DNA of 64,000 nt from NCBI GenBank assembly GCA_021234155.1, contig JAJEKV010000132.1, positions 64,001 to 128,000 of the forward strand. Direction: 5' to 3'. A program made the translations under genes and the position numbers. Under the pieces are notes generated by a model. The model saw nothing but the letters and a program-made list of their open reading frames with translations. It searched no databases and was not told where the DNA came from. The first letter of the stretch is position 1. Each line of letters opens with the position of its first letter. This document shows, piece after piece, positions 48,197 through 58,189 of the stretch. The DNA comes from Isoetes taiwanensis (lineage: Eukaryota > Streptophyta > Lycopodiopsida > Isoetales > Isoetaceae).

Positions 48197-49720
48197 CGTT
48201 CCAAAGCAAACGGGTTTTTATATTTGACAGGACCCCAATCAGCCGTGGCTAGTACCTTTTCCAAAAACACTTCAAGAAAATCCCTGGACTGATCATCGTT
48301 GACGAAACTGAGACATTTTCTTGATGTCTTCAGGGCTTCTCTACCAATGTACCCTCCAACATGAAGTTCACAGCAAGTGGTATCAAGTGGTGCAAAAGCC
48401 TCAACAAGATAGCCAGATTGATTGTAAACCCATGTTTATTCAAGGGCCCCTTTTCTTTTGTCAGCAATTTCAGAGTGATGTCTTTCCGGTAAAGGTCAGG
48501 AACATCAAATTCCTGGCATTCATTCGCTTCATTCTCATCATCTGCTTTGTAGAACACATTTTTCAAGCTGGGTTCATCCAAAAGAAAACACTGTCATGCA
48601 CCTTTATCTGATGTCCCTTTGCTCTTAGCTACCTCATAGTCATCATCTAGCACAAGGGATATCATTATGAAGATTATACAAGCGCTTTTAAACTGCATCT
48701 TCAAATCAGTATCCTTTATCTCAAAGAGAAGAGAACCTTCCCTAATGATCTTTAGGATTCCAAGTCAATTGAAGCCATCAAAGCATGCATATGAGGCTCT
48801 CCTGGAGGGCATATGATGACAATAGTAAAGAGTTTCTCAGTTGTTAAGCCTATGTAGCTAGTAAAAAAAACTGTTGTACTCTTTTTGAGTCATCTCCTTC
48901 TCTCCTTTTGCAGTCCTGCTATCCAATACAAACAAAGAAATATTACGAGGGCCTATTGTTGTATCGTGTAGGAGACTCTTATAGCCAGTAGAGACCAGGT
49001 ATTGGAGTGCAGGTAAGTCACCACCAGCATCTTTCAGGATGACAACCTTTCTTCTTAGCTCAGCCATCACCTTATCTGATAGATTTGTAGTATGCTATTG
49101 GTTCTTTGATTTCCTATTTTTTAGAAAGTCCTTGGACCAGAAGACGTATTTCTTGATGCCATCAGCAGACACGCCATACTTGTCTAACAGGCCGAGTTTA
49201 GACAATGTTACATTACCAGATAGCTTCTGAAGTTCTTGCCCAACTGCTACCTTCATAATTCGCATGTCTTTTATATGAGTGCAATAATCAACGAAGGACA
49301 TTTTATCCTTAACTGAAGAAGCCTTCTTGTACGTAACTTCTTTATTTATGCATTGATCTAACAGCCAAATGACTTCTTCATCCTGAAGGCCCTGTACTTT
49401 TCTCATCTCGGTGGTCTTTAAATTAAATATGCCGGAAGTATCTTGAGGAGGCACTCTTCCCATTGCATCTGATAGCTGTTTCTGAGCATAAGCATCCCAG
49501 AACTCATTCCACTTCGCCCAGATTTTGTCCTTCGCAAAGATGATCCTGGTTGCAAGATTTGTGCAACTGGGGCTCCAGCCGAACTGGTGCTCGGATGCGG
49601 TTCAAACGTACTGGAGTTTGGAGCCGCAACTGGAGCTGGGCTGTATGATTGCTGCCCCAAATAGACGTAACCCACTGTTGCATCTTCATCACCAACCGGG
49701 TGATCAATGTAACTTGGCAT
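48100..49720 (-). pseudogene. Unknown protein, convergent partner of the transposase candidate
   Basis: The frame starts MPSYIDHPVGDEDATVGYVY with a Pro/Ser-rich region, then after a frameshift near 49500 gives a long helical stretch (MGRVPPQDTSGIFNLKT, QDEEVIWLLDQCINKEVTYK). It continues through one in-frame TAG (49092) into MAELRRKVVILKDAGGDL and PRNISLFVLDSR. After another break it continues from EKLFTIVIICPPGEPHMHAL to a C-terminal part (KNPFALERYKGKK) that overlaps the end of the transposase ORF on the other strand. I do not recognise a family. The position and equal state of decay suggest it is the second gene of one transposon. The ends of that element were not found. Confidence 0.5.
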
Positions 49721-49753
49721 CTATCAATAGGAAGTTAGAGGAGTATCAGTATT

Positions 49754-49981
49754 CACGCCTGGCGTGTTATATTTATTTATTTATAAACTTAGAAACTAAG
49801 AGACACGCCCGGCGTGTTTAAATTAAAAGTTGAAAGTAAGGATAAAATTGTTTACACGTGTAAATAATTGCCTGGCCTTATCTGTACAGTTTTTTTTCCC
49901 TCTCTCTGCTGAATGCACGCCGAGCGTGTATACATATTCAAGGCTAAGGTTAGCATGTATTCGGAACACGCTTAGCGTGTT
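49754..49981. repeat. Cluster of four CACGCC/GGCGTG palindromes
   Basis: CACGCCTGGCGTG (49754), ACACGCCCGGCGTGT (49803), CACGCCGAGCGTG (49916) and AACACGCTTAGCGTGTT (49965) lie within 230 bp of AT-rich DNA. Related sites recur at 50767, 51886, 56875, 56926 and 57071. Their function is unknown; they are candidate protein-binding or transposon-end sites. Confidence 0.75.
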
Positions 49982-50145
49982 TCAAATATTATCTTTGAGA
50001 TTTTTCTAATGCTTTCTACTATTCATAATAGAAACTTGCATGCAACAACATGATTAATTCAGGAAGAGAAACTCAAGAATTTACTCGAAACAAAAAGAAG
50101 CAGATGAAGTTTATAAAAAACTATCTAGTTTTCATAAACATCATC
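49982..50145. other. AT-rich spacer
   Basis: Nothing recognised except the last exon-like end (GADDVYEN frame on the minus strand) entering from the right. Confidence 0.3.
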
Positions 50146-50718
50146 TGCTTCCTCTGCCTCGAGCAAATGCATAAGCTTGTCTTCTTGGATTAAACCTGCC
50201 ATTGACATGCAGCTTAAAACTAAATGAAAACTAACCTTGAATTCTGAGGCTTTTGGATTCGAAGAACGGAGCACTTTGCTTCCTCTGCCTCGAGCAAATG
50301 CATAAGCTTGTCTTCTTGGATTAAACCTGCCATTGACATGCAACTTAAAACTAAATGAAAACTAACCTTGAATTCTGAGGCTTTTGGATTCGAAGAACGG
50401 AGCACTTTGCTTTTGGTTTTAATTCCGAGGCTTTTGGATTCGAAGACCGGAGTCCTCTGCTTTTGATTTTAATTCTGAGCCTCCGATGTCCTCTGCTACC
50501 GATGTTCTCTGCTACAGATGCTACAGAACAAAAGGCGGAGTCTTTTAGTAAGTTAGGAATTGTCGAAACCAAACAAGCATCTAACATTGCTGAAAAGAAA
50601 TCTGCTCACCAAGATTTTAGGAGGGCGGATCAAAACACAGCAGAAGCGCAACCGGCAAATCGTATGAAGAAAGGAAGAAAATGTAGGAACTTTGAGAGCG
50701 TGAAATGGATTTATATAA
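50117..50718 (-). pseudogene. Degenerate paralogue of the acidic-protein gene, with internal tandem repeats
   Basis: The minus-strand promoter region (TATA-type tatataaa at 50710-50717) is similar over ~150 bp to that of the gene at 51351-51841, which suggests a duplicated gene. Downstream, a 131-bp segment is tandemly duplicated (about 50148-50278 and 50279-50409), and a ~43-bp piece (aattctgaggcttttggatt) recurs at 50247, 50378 and 50421. The final exon-like frame is GLIQEDKLMHLLEAEEADDVYEN, preceded by intron-like sequence. The ATG at the equivalent of the paralogue start is missing. I do not know its function. Confidence 0.4.
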
Positions 50719-51350
50719 GCATAATTAGAAATAAATAAGCGTGAATAATTGATTGCTTGAATTAACATGCCTGGCGTACGGTCTTCGCGCCAGACATAAC
50801 ATGTATATGGTATATATGGAGAATATTGCATTTCATGCAATAAATTCTCACGGCATTTTATTCCATTTATTGCATTTGAAAAAACAGAATTTAGAAATTT
50901 TATATAGGCTAAATTAAAAATGATTTTAAAGGCTAAATTATCAAGGCTAAAAAATGACTTGTAGTGTTGGGGAATTTTTTTAGGTCGTATGGGAAAATTT
51001 CCTATGGTTACTTTGATGAATCTGAGATCTCATGTGGTTGATTTATAGTGTACTTTATTGAGACACATGCAGAGACAAAATTTTAGAGAAAACAGTTTCG
51101 AGACAAAATGCTTGGAGAAAACAGTTTGATTTCATTCAAAAAAATTTATGTACAGATGCCAAAAGGATATAAAAATGCTTGGAGAAAACTGTATGATTTT
51201 ATTCAAAATTGATATATGTACAGATGCCCGACGGCTTGTAAGTAGATGCCCGAAGGCTTTTCACAATATTACAGAAAAAAATATTCGGAGGCGTGTCCGA
51301 AACTTCTGTAAAGAAACAAAAAAATAAAATGGGGCCGTCCGGGATCTGCA
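50719..51350. other. Spacer between the two paralogous units
   Basis: No gene recognised. It contains a CATGCCTGGCGTACG palindrome variant (50767), a tandem-like pair of gcttggagaaaac...gattt phrases (51108-51200), and a repeated gatgcccgaaggctt-type phrase (51220-51260). Confidence 0.4.
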
Positions 51351-51841
51351 TCACTCTTCTTCCATGTCTGCAATAAAGAAGAAAGAAAGGTGTTAGAAAA
51401 GAAAGAAGAAAGAAAGGTGCAAAAAAAAAAAAGGCGGACATGCAAATTTGATTCACCTCGCAACCATTCTAAAAATTGGTCGAATTCTCGACCCTCTTCC
51501 GAATCTTCCTCCTCCTCCTCCTCCTCCTCCGACTCTTCTTCAGAGATTTCATTCTCTATTTCAGGGTCGAGCCAACCCTGAAGCAGAGCGGTCAGGAATT
51601 CTTGAGAATCCTGATCGTCCAACTCCTCCTCTTCCTCCTCTTCATCCTCTGAATCAGAATCAGAGGAGAATTGCGATAAAAAATCAAGGGGAGGGGAATT
51701 GAGGGACTTCTTCAACCCGACGTCTCTTTGACCTCGGGTTCTTCATGAAGGTCCGCTGCTGAGGCCGAACGCTTCATGCAAGGCAGAGAGAAAAAATTTG
51801 GAAGGAATGGAGGTCTTGAGAGCATGAACCGGATTTATATA
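51351..51841 (-). CDS. Small acidic protein gene with TATA box and one intron
   Basis: A TATA box (minus strand, 51841-51834) lies about 50 bp upstream of the first ATG (51782). The main frame, from about 51720 to 51457, is highly acidic: two Glu/Ser-Glu runs flank FLTALLQGWLDPEIENE. It splices at a GTGAATC donor (intron 51456-51368, 89 bp, TTTATTGCAG acceptor) to a 5-codon last exon, giving a predicted end FDQFLEWLRDMEEE. The acidic frame itself has no ATG; two upstream ATG frames (one with a KNPRSKRRRV nuclear-signal-like start) stop after about 20 codons, so one base change or another intron is needed to connect them. Acidic patches suggest binding to basic proteins or a transcription-type role, but this is speculation. 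Confidence 0.45.
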
Positions 51842-52261
51842 GGGTTAATTAGAAATTAGCGTGAATAAATGATTGCCTCAAATAACACGCCAGGTGTACG
51901 AAATTCCCGCCAGCTATATCATCTAGGGTATATTATTATGGAGAATAAATTCTCACGGCTACCTTATCAGTTATATGTTTTTTCGTAATCTGAAGGCTGA
52001 ATTTTCGATAATTAAAATTTAGATATATTTATATAAATGTCATTTCCTTGTTGTTGCCGCGAAAATTCTTGTTTTAAATGATTTCGTTTATACCCATTGT
52101 TATTATTATATTAAACCTATTTCCAAGGAATTTCTTGCTTTTTAAAAAATTTGATTTACCTCTATATATTCCATAAATGTACGTACTTTTCTTATCTTAT
52201 GGTGTTTTAATATTTCCTACTCATTGACTAAAAAGGGTGCAATTTGCCTAGGTCAATGGTG
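51842..52261. other. Spacer, nothing recognised
   Basis: AT-rich; includes a CACGCCAGGTGT palindrome variant at 51886-51897. Its first ~120 bp are similar to 50720-50850, continuing the duplicated promoter region. Confidence 0.4.
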
Positions 52262-53696
52262 CCTCTCCAACTCAAGATGGTGTGCAACATATTGAAAAGA
52301 GCAATTTCAATGAAAAAGCACCTCCTAGCAAGAATGTTGAAGAAAAACAATTAGTCCTCCATAGTAGGGTGCAATGGAGGAACAAGAAGGTGAGAATCAT
52401 GCACAAGTGCAACAAGGAAATAGTAGGCCAAGGAGTCATTGTGCTAGCAGATCCTGGTCAAGCTGTTAATGATGAAAGGCTAGGGGAAGACAATATTGGT
52501 ATTGCAATTTCTTTGTTGGAAGACAACTGGAAAGGTAAAGGTTTGGGTGACAAGGAATATTTTGGTTGGGTCAAGCAATTGGAGGTTCCTTGCATCATGG
52601 CATGGCCTATAAGTAGTGTTCAATTGTGGAGGATTATATTTTTCCAGAGCCTGAGGTTGTTGGGGACAATGATTGTCTTGATATTGATCCATTAGCAGTT
52701 GGAACTCTAAACCTTGGCAAAAGGGGAGAAGTATCAGTTGTCAGACATTATCCTAGCAAAAGAGTCAAGTTCATTAGTGATACCAAACGTGAGACAATTC
52801 TGAAGGTTAGGGGCTCAGATTGTTGTTGGAGTGGTTGTATGCAATTCTTTACAATAGAACAATTGGTGGAAGCAAGAGCCACTTTTCAAGAGTATACTGT
52901 TGATGAGAGGAGGACCTACATGTACACACTCTTCGAGCATGCACTTCAGGATGAAAGAAACCCAAACAGAAAAAGATACCCTTTGCTAGGCAAATGGATA
53001 TGTAAAAAAGTATAAAAGAATATCCATGCAATTCCAACTTCTTCATGGCATAATTGGCAAAAAAAACAGGCAGAGGGGAACAGGATTGCTTTACATGGAA
53101 ATAATGGTTTGTTGAGACCAACAGCTAGGATCTTGGCTTCCAGGGAGATATTTGAAAAATATATTGATTTCAATGCAGAGTCTATGCCATATAAAAGCAG
53201 AAGGGATGAAAAGGGAAGAGCAGTTGTTGAGAAAAGGTTACTATCACATTGTACTCAAAAGAGTATTTTGGAAGAAGTGAATTCCCTACTTCGGGAATTG
53301 GGAATTCTTCCAATATCCCAGCCTAGCTTTAATAGGCTATGGAAGAAGCATTTCAATTATGTCACCATAGCAACTTCAAACAACTTTGCAAAGTGCAATT
53401 TATGTGCTAAGTTGAAGGAGACTCTTGATAAGACTGTCAACCTAGTCAAAGGGCTAGGATAAGGGAGCATATGAAGGACCATATGACTGATGAACTATCA
53501 TGTAGATCATGTTATTGGATGTGGAGGACTTTATCTGCATTGGAACCTAATAACTATTTATGTATTATACATGACAAGATGGACCAGCAAAAGACTTGTC
53601 TTTCACAATTCAAGTACATACCAAAGTCATGTGGAAGATCATACCCTTTACAGATCTCAATGACTGGGGCAATCCTGCATGGGCAGACTCAAACCT

Positions 53697-54031
53697 AATA
53701 TGTAGCAAAATAACAGGGGGTTCCAGGGGGATTTGATATAGATATAATTCTTGAAATCATAGACCATATCCCTAAAACAATTCAATGGGTTATTATAAAA
53801 AAAAACATAGATTTAAGATAAAAAATAGTCACATTAGCTCACTGGTTAGATTGGTTAAAGTAGTCTTATTAGGACATTGAGTTATTTTGGTAGAGGTTCG
53901 AATCCCCGTATTTCATTATAGAGGCTCGATATACCATCAAAACCTTAGGCAAACTCGTATTCGACATACAGTCTGGGCCGTCGGATTGACAGATCCGACG
54001 ACTGTGGTAGTCCAGGGTGCACCTCGTTTAG
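53697..54031 (+). mobile_element. tRNA-derived SINE-like element, copy 1 (335 bp)
   Basis: Carries RNA polymerase III-type boxes: A box TAGCTCACTGG (53835-53845) and B box GGTTCGAATCC (53895-53905). It starts aatatgtagcaaaataac and ends with a GTCGGAT/ATCCGAC hairpin, then ccagggtgcacc. It interrupts the DUF7869-type gene. Compared with copy 2 it lacks ~24 bp after the B box and ~75 bp further on. Confidence 0.7.
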
Positions 54032-54446
54032 AATATGTAGCAAAATAACAGGGGGTTCCAGGGGGATTTGATATAGATATAATTCTTGAAATCATAGACC
54101 ATATCCCTAAAACAATTCAATGGGTTATTATAAAAAAAACATAGATTTAAGATAAAAAATAGTCACATTAGCTCACTGGTTAGATTGGTTAAAGTAGTCT
54201 TATTAGGACATTGAGTTATTTTGGTAGAGGTTCGAATCCCCGTATTTCATATTCTAAAAGCTTAAGCGAAACCGTATAGAGGCTCGATATACCATCAAAA
54301 CCTTAGGCAAACTCGTATTCGACATCTTAATATCATAGGCGTCCCCAATCATAATTGAGCATAATCGAAACGAGAGGTGTCCAGAGGCTCCAACATACAG
54401 TCTGGGCCGTCGGATTGACAGATCCGACGACTGTGGTAGTCCAGGG
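54032..54446 (+). mobile_element. tRNA-derived SINE-like element, copy 2 (415 bp)
   Basis: Head-to-tail with copy 1. A box 54169-54179, B box 54229-54239. It is longer than copy 1 by two internal segments, one of them (about 75 bp) bounded by acat direct repeats, so copy 1 probably arose by deletion. It ends at tagtccaggg, where the host gene frame resumes (LWSDG...); the terminal tgcacc of copy 1 is absent. Confidence 0.7.
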
Positions 54447-56071
54447 AGTTGTGGAGTGATGGTCCAGATTTTCATATTGGGAGTATCATGAGGTGTTTGA
54501 GAAACTATGAAAATGGATACAATAGTCACCTCCAGGACCCTACAGCTAGCCAGACACTACATAGAACATTGTTAGATGGAAACCCTAACAATATTGAAAA
54601 GTTCAGCAAGACAAGGTTTCGGAAGCATGGATCTAGTGAACATGTTGGAGCTTCAACTTCACGTGCTAGAGCTCAAGATCTACCCAAAAGGTTCCTCTTG
54701 CAACTTGATAATTGTGCTGGCCAAAATAAGAACAGGTGGATGTTTTCTTTCCTATCCTACTTAACAGCTGTGGGGATATTTGAAAGAGTTAATTTAGGGT
54801 TTCTTATGCCCGGGCATACCCATGAGGATGTGGATGCATTATTTGGCAAATATAGTTGTATACTGAAGCAGCAGACAGTGACCAACTTTCCTAGGCTAAT
54901 AGAAATCTTGCATGAATGCACTACTCCAAACCCTATAGTTTCTCTCATAGAAGAAGTGCCCGATTGGAAGAGCTTTGTGGATGGTTATACATTGGATCTT
55001 GAAGGTCATTCCAGGCCTCTGCAGTTCATTTTTTGGGTGAGAGATGGGATTCCAATCTTCCAATGGAAGATGAGACAGACCTTCAGAGGAGGAGTGAAGA
55101 GGAGGGGAGGAAATATGGCGTAGAGATGAGAATGGCAAGCCTATGATACCTCCAGGTCAACCAAAAGCTCTAAAACCTACTAAAGAAGTGAAGCAATTGG
55201 GATTGACTAAGGAAGGAATCCAAGACTATATAAAGCATTGGCAAACCAATCCCAATGACACCAACCGTGCCTTGGTGGCTTATTGGAAGAAGGTGATTAA
55301 CCTGTTGGGGGAGATAGACACATCCTCAGATGAATTGAAAGAAGGGTGGTTGCCTAAAACTAGGTGGAAGACCTTAGCAGGTGCCGAGGATGTTGATGAC
55401 ACTATTAGTAGCATTCGTAAGCAATATGCTCCTCCTCCTTCTGACAAACACTATGTTGGTCCTAAGAACAATAGGCCAAAGTTTCTAGGCATGGATGCTT
55501 ATGAACCTTCCACTGACTTGGAATGCCACCAATTTGTGGTAGTAAAGCCAGCAGATTTAGATACATATCTAGTGTGGCTGGGGTTTACCATCTCTGATAT
55601 TTGCAAAGAAGAAGGTAATATTAACTTCAACCATATGCGGGTAGAATGGTGGTGTCCAGTGCATCAGTTGACCAACGTATCGAATAAAGAAAGGTAGTCA
55701 GATTGTTGGACAAAGAGATGGAGGAGAAATCCGAGTGATCCTGATCTTTGGCTAGACTATGAAAGTGTTTTGTACTCATGGACTCCAAACACTATTCCAG
55801 CTAGAAATGCGAGAATTACAATACCTCATGATGTCAGGAAGAAGGCTATGATATCATTGGGGGTGCTTGAAGAAAATTGAATAACTATGTAAATTTCTTT
55901 CATCACGTATTTATAATATGGTGCTATATTGTGAAATATTGACTATTTTGTAAATAATACGAGATTACATTTTCATACTTTTGAGGTGGTTTGTGTGAAT
56001 TTGAATATGTTATAAAAAACATACAATATGAAATTTGTCCCAAAATTAAGACATAATCCCAATTTAATTGA

Positions 56072-56301
56072 ATGATGGTTAATTGCAAGATAGAATTAGT
56101 CGATCCGGAAGCAGTATGCCATGGAGTTCCTCTAGGAAATGATCATGTGAAGATCCTAGTTACCAGTTGCCATTTCAACGATGAAGCATTACCCAGAAGG
56201 CATCTTGATGGAGACACAGTCGGAGAAAGCATCGGGAACCTTTGTTGCATGGCCAATAATTCGCTTAAAAAAGGTAAGAATTTCATTTTTCGAAAGAAAT
56301 A
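56072..56301 (+). pseudogene. DUF8039-like fragment (plant CACTA/En-Spm-associated)
   Basis: Reads IELVDPEAVCHGVPLGNDHV, then VKILV and HLDGDTVGESIG in one frame, with the expected continuation GTFVAWPIIRLKK in the next. This matches the block xHGVPLxxDxVKVxV...TVGEAVGTFxxWP that I recall from DUF8039 proteins near plant CACTA transposase genes. A frameshift near 56235 and the lack of surrounding domains show it is a fragment. Confidence 0.65.
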
Positions 56302-56501
56302 GAGGAAGATGCATCAGAAGAAGTAGATTGAGTACATATATTAAGATGCTCAAGCTGATTCTGTCATATGTATAAAACTAATAGGCTTGCAGACTAGACC
56401 ATTCATTCAAAATTTCAAAATTATAAGGCCTGCAGACCAGACCATTCAAGAGTTTACAAAACACTAGACACTCTTTACATTTTTTTACATAGATCTGTGT
56501 G

Positions 56502-56984
56502 TTATTCCTCAATAGTATTAAATGCTGACACATCAGAAGTAGAAACAAAAGAAGCTGGCACAGTAGAGGTTGGAACAAGAGAAGCTGACACAAAAGACTT
56601 TGGCAAATTAGATGGTGCAGCTATTGGGCTATTACCAAAATGGCTTCGAGCTCTACGATTCTAATTCTCAGCTGCATCATTCTCTATTTCAAGCCTCTTC
56701 AGAGCACGACATAACTCATCATTGAGTAAGCTCATATTTGTAGCCATCCCCGAACACATCTCACCAAGAACGGTCATATTATGGCTGTAAATATCAAGAC
56801 CTTCATGAAACTCGAAGATTGGTATAGGCCCTGGCATGAAATGTCCTTCTGGCACAGGAGGAACTTTAGTTGAATACGCGCTAGGCGTGTGTTCAAACTG
56901 CTCAATCTCAGCGTCATTAGAGTTTACGCTAGGCGTGGGAGGTGGGGGTACCTCCTCCACCCCCTCGATCATGAGTCCTGGCAT
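56502..56984 (-). pseudogene. Unknown Pro/Ser-rich small protein with an in-frame TAG
   Basis: One minus-strand frame starts MPGLMIEGVEEVPPPPTPSV and runs 107 codons to a TAG (56661), then continues 52 more codons (NRRARSHFGNS, then a repetitive SFVSAS / ASFVSTS tail) to a TAA at 56502. The middle has a helical stretch (MSLLNDELCRALKRLEIEND). Two CACGCC-type palindromes lie inside the coding part and code HTPSAYS and TPSVNS. No family is recognised. It may be an accessory ORF of a CACTA-like element, given the DUF8039 fragment beside it. Confidence 0.4.
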
Positions 56985-57101
56985 TACCGAGCGGAGGAGA
57001 TAATTAATGATCTATGCAAATAAAAGATAGACAACAAAACATTTATTGTAGTAACTGTACATTAATGAATTTACGCCAGGCGTGAATTGCAATAATTTAT
57101 A

Positions 57102-57150
57102 ACTTCTAGAGTCTAGTTGAACTCCAAACACAGACCAACAACCATGCTGA
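57102..57150 (+). repeat. 49-bp direct repeat, left copy
   Basis: Identical to 58141-58189 (acttctagagtctagttgaa ... ccatgctga). It is followed at once by a GAAT microsatellite (57150-57178). Confidence 0.9.
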
Positions 57151-58140
57151 ATGAATGAATGAATGAATGAATGAATGAGCCATGGGAGCCCTCCTCTTTA
57201 CTTCCAAATAAAAGATGTACAAATTCTTCAATACTTCCAAACAAAGCCCCTCATGCCCACCGGCCTTTTTGGGCATAAAAAATACTCAGATATCACTACA
57301 CAAAGTCGTATAATAATTGACTACAAGGTTATCATGAAAACCTATAAGCCTTCAGCTCTGTTCTGCGCAAAACGACGACCCCACCAAAACAAGAGTCCAT
57401 CAAACTCAAGAGACATCCACTCATATAATGACATCCCAACTCCATGAGGCAGCTCATGCGTATAGGTCCAATCCATCTCCAAGCTAACATAGCATAAGGA
57501 GCCAGTCCCGAAGAAAACCACCGTGACGACAAGCATATTCATATCAATCGACTTTGACCTATAACATGCAAAACCACCAATCCAACATCCACGGATCACA
57601 AAGGCCCTACTCCAGGCACGAGGGCCTTGAAATCTCTAACAAGAGCCACCACAACATCCACATCTTTCCTACTGCTTGGCATGAGGGCCAATATTTCTCT
57701 GGCACGAGGACCATCACAACATCACTAAACCCCTTAATGAAAGAAAGACCTGAACACAAAGGCACGCCCAAAAAGGGTGACCACTCATGAAAAGAGAGCC
57801 ACTACAAAATCAAGACTTGGCACAAGGACCACCAATGATTGCACAAGGACTCAAGATCATCCACAATAAGAATACTAGGGGCTACCTCTAAGTAAGAACA
57901 GAGAAACGAAAGCAAGTGACCAAATAAGAAAACACTCGAGGATTATAAAAGGCTGAACTATAAAAGGCCCAAAGGCACAAGAGGGTGGGAGGGTGGGACA
58001 AGCGATCTAAGGAGGAGAGGCTCAACAACGGCTGATAACGACAAAGGAGGAGGCAATAGACATAAATAATGTAGAGAGAATACGACAACTAGCCTCAAGA
58101 AGCGGATTTATCTACTTATTTCAAAACACATATAAATCGT
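57151..58140. other. 990-bp segment between 49-bp direct repeats
   Basis: Starts with a (GAAT)n run, then has repeated ggcacgaggacc / ggcatgagggcc / ggcacaaggacc phrases (57611-57830). No domain-bearing ORF. It could be an inserted or duplicated segment. Confidence 0.5.
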
Positions 58141-58189
58141 ACTTCTAGAGTCTAGTTGAACTCCAAACACAGACCAACAACCATGCTGA
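58141..58189 (+). repeat. 49-bp direct repeat, right copy
   Basis: Exact match to 57102-57150. Confidence 0.9.

Larger units (their letters stand above)
52262..55880 (+). pseudogene. DUF7869-type transposase-like gene, split by an insertion
   Basis: Pieces in order: an N-terminal region (52282-53015, frames shifted near 52640) and ARILASREIFEKYIDFNAES with a CNLCAKL motif (53109-53462). Next comes IIHDKMDQQKT and GAILHGQT (53471-53696), then a 750-bp insertion, then LWSDGPDFHIGSIMRC, FLLQLDNCAGQNKNRWMFSF and FLMPGHTHEDVDALFGKYS (54449-55123). The last two blocks are the signature of DUF7869 proteins, which look like DDE/RNase-H-fold transposases; candidate acids are in HDKMD, QLDN and HEDVD. 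The C-terminal part (55143-55880) continues through a TAG at 55695 to HDVRKKAMISLGVLEEN. Several frameshifts make it inactive. Confidence 0.75.

Noticed and set aside
51390-51702. Plus-strand Ser/Pro-rich ORFs opposite the acidic gene
   Set aside because: They are the antisense of the Glu-rich repeats; the TATA box and splice signals support the minus strand.
53831-53922. A tRNA gene at the A/B-box sequence
   Set aside because: The promoter boxes are good but no matching acceptor and anticodon stems are visible, and the sequence is embedded in a repeated 335-415 bp element. A tRNA-derived SINE fits better.
53697-54446. The insertion as a spliced intron of the DUF7869-type gene
   Set aside because: The element is repeated head to tail, has pol III boxes and recurs in part at 63459, and no good GT-AG pair joins the flanking frames.
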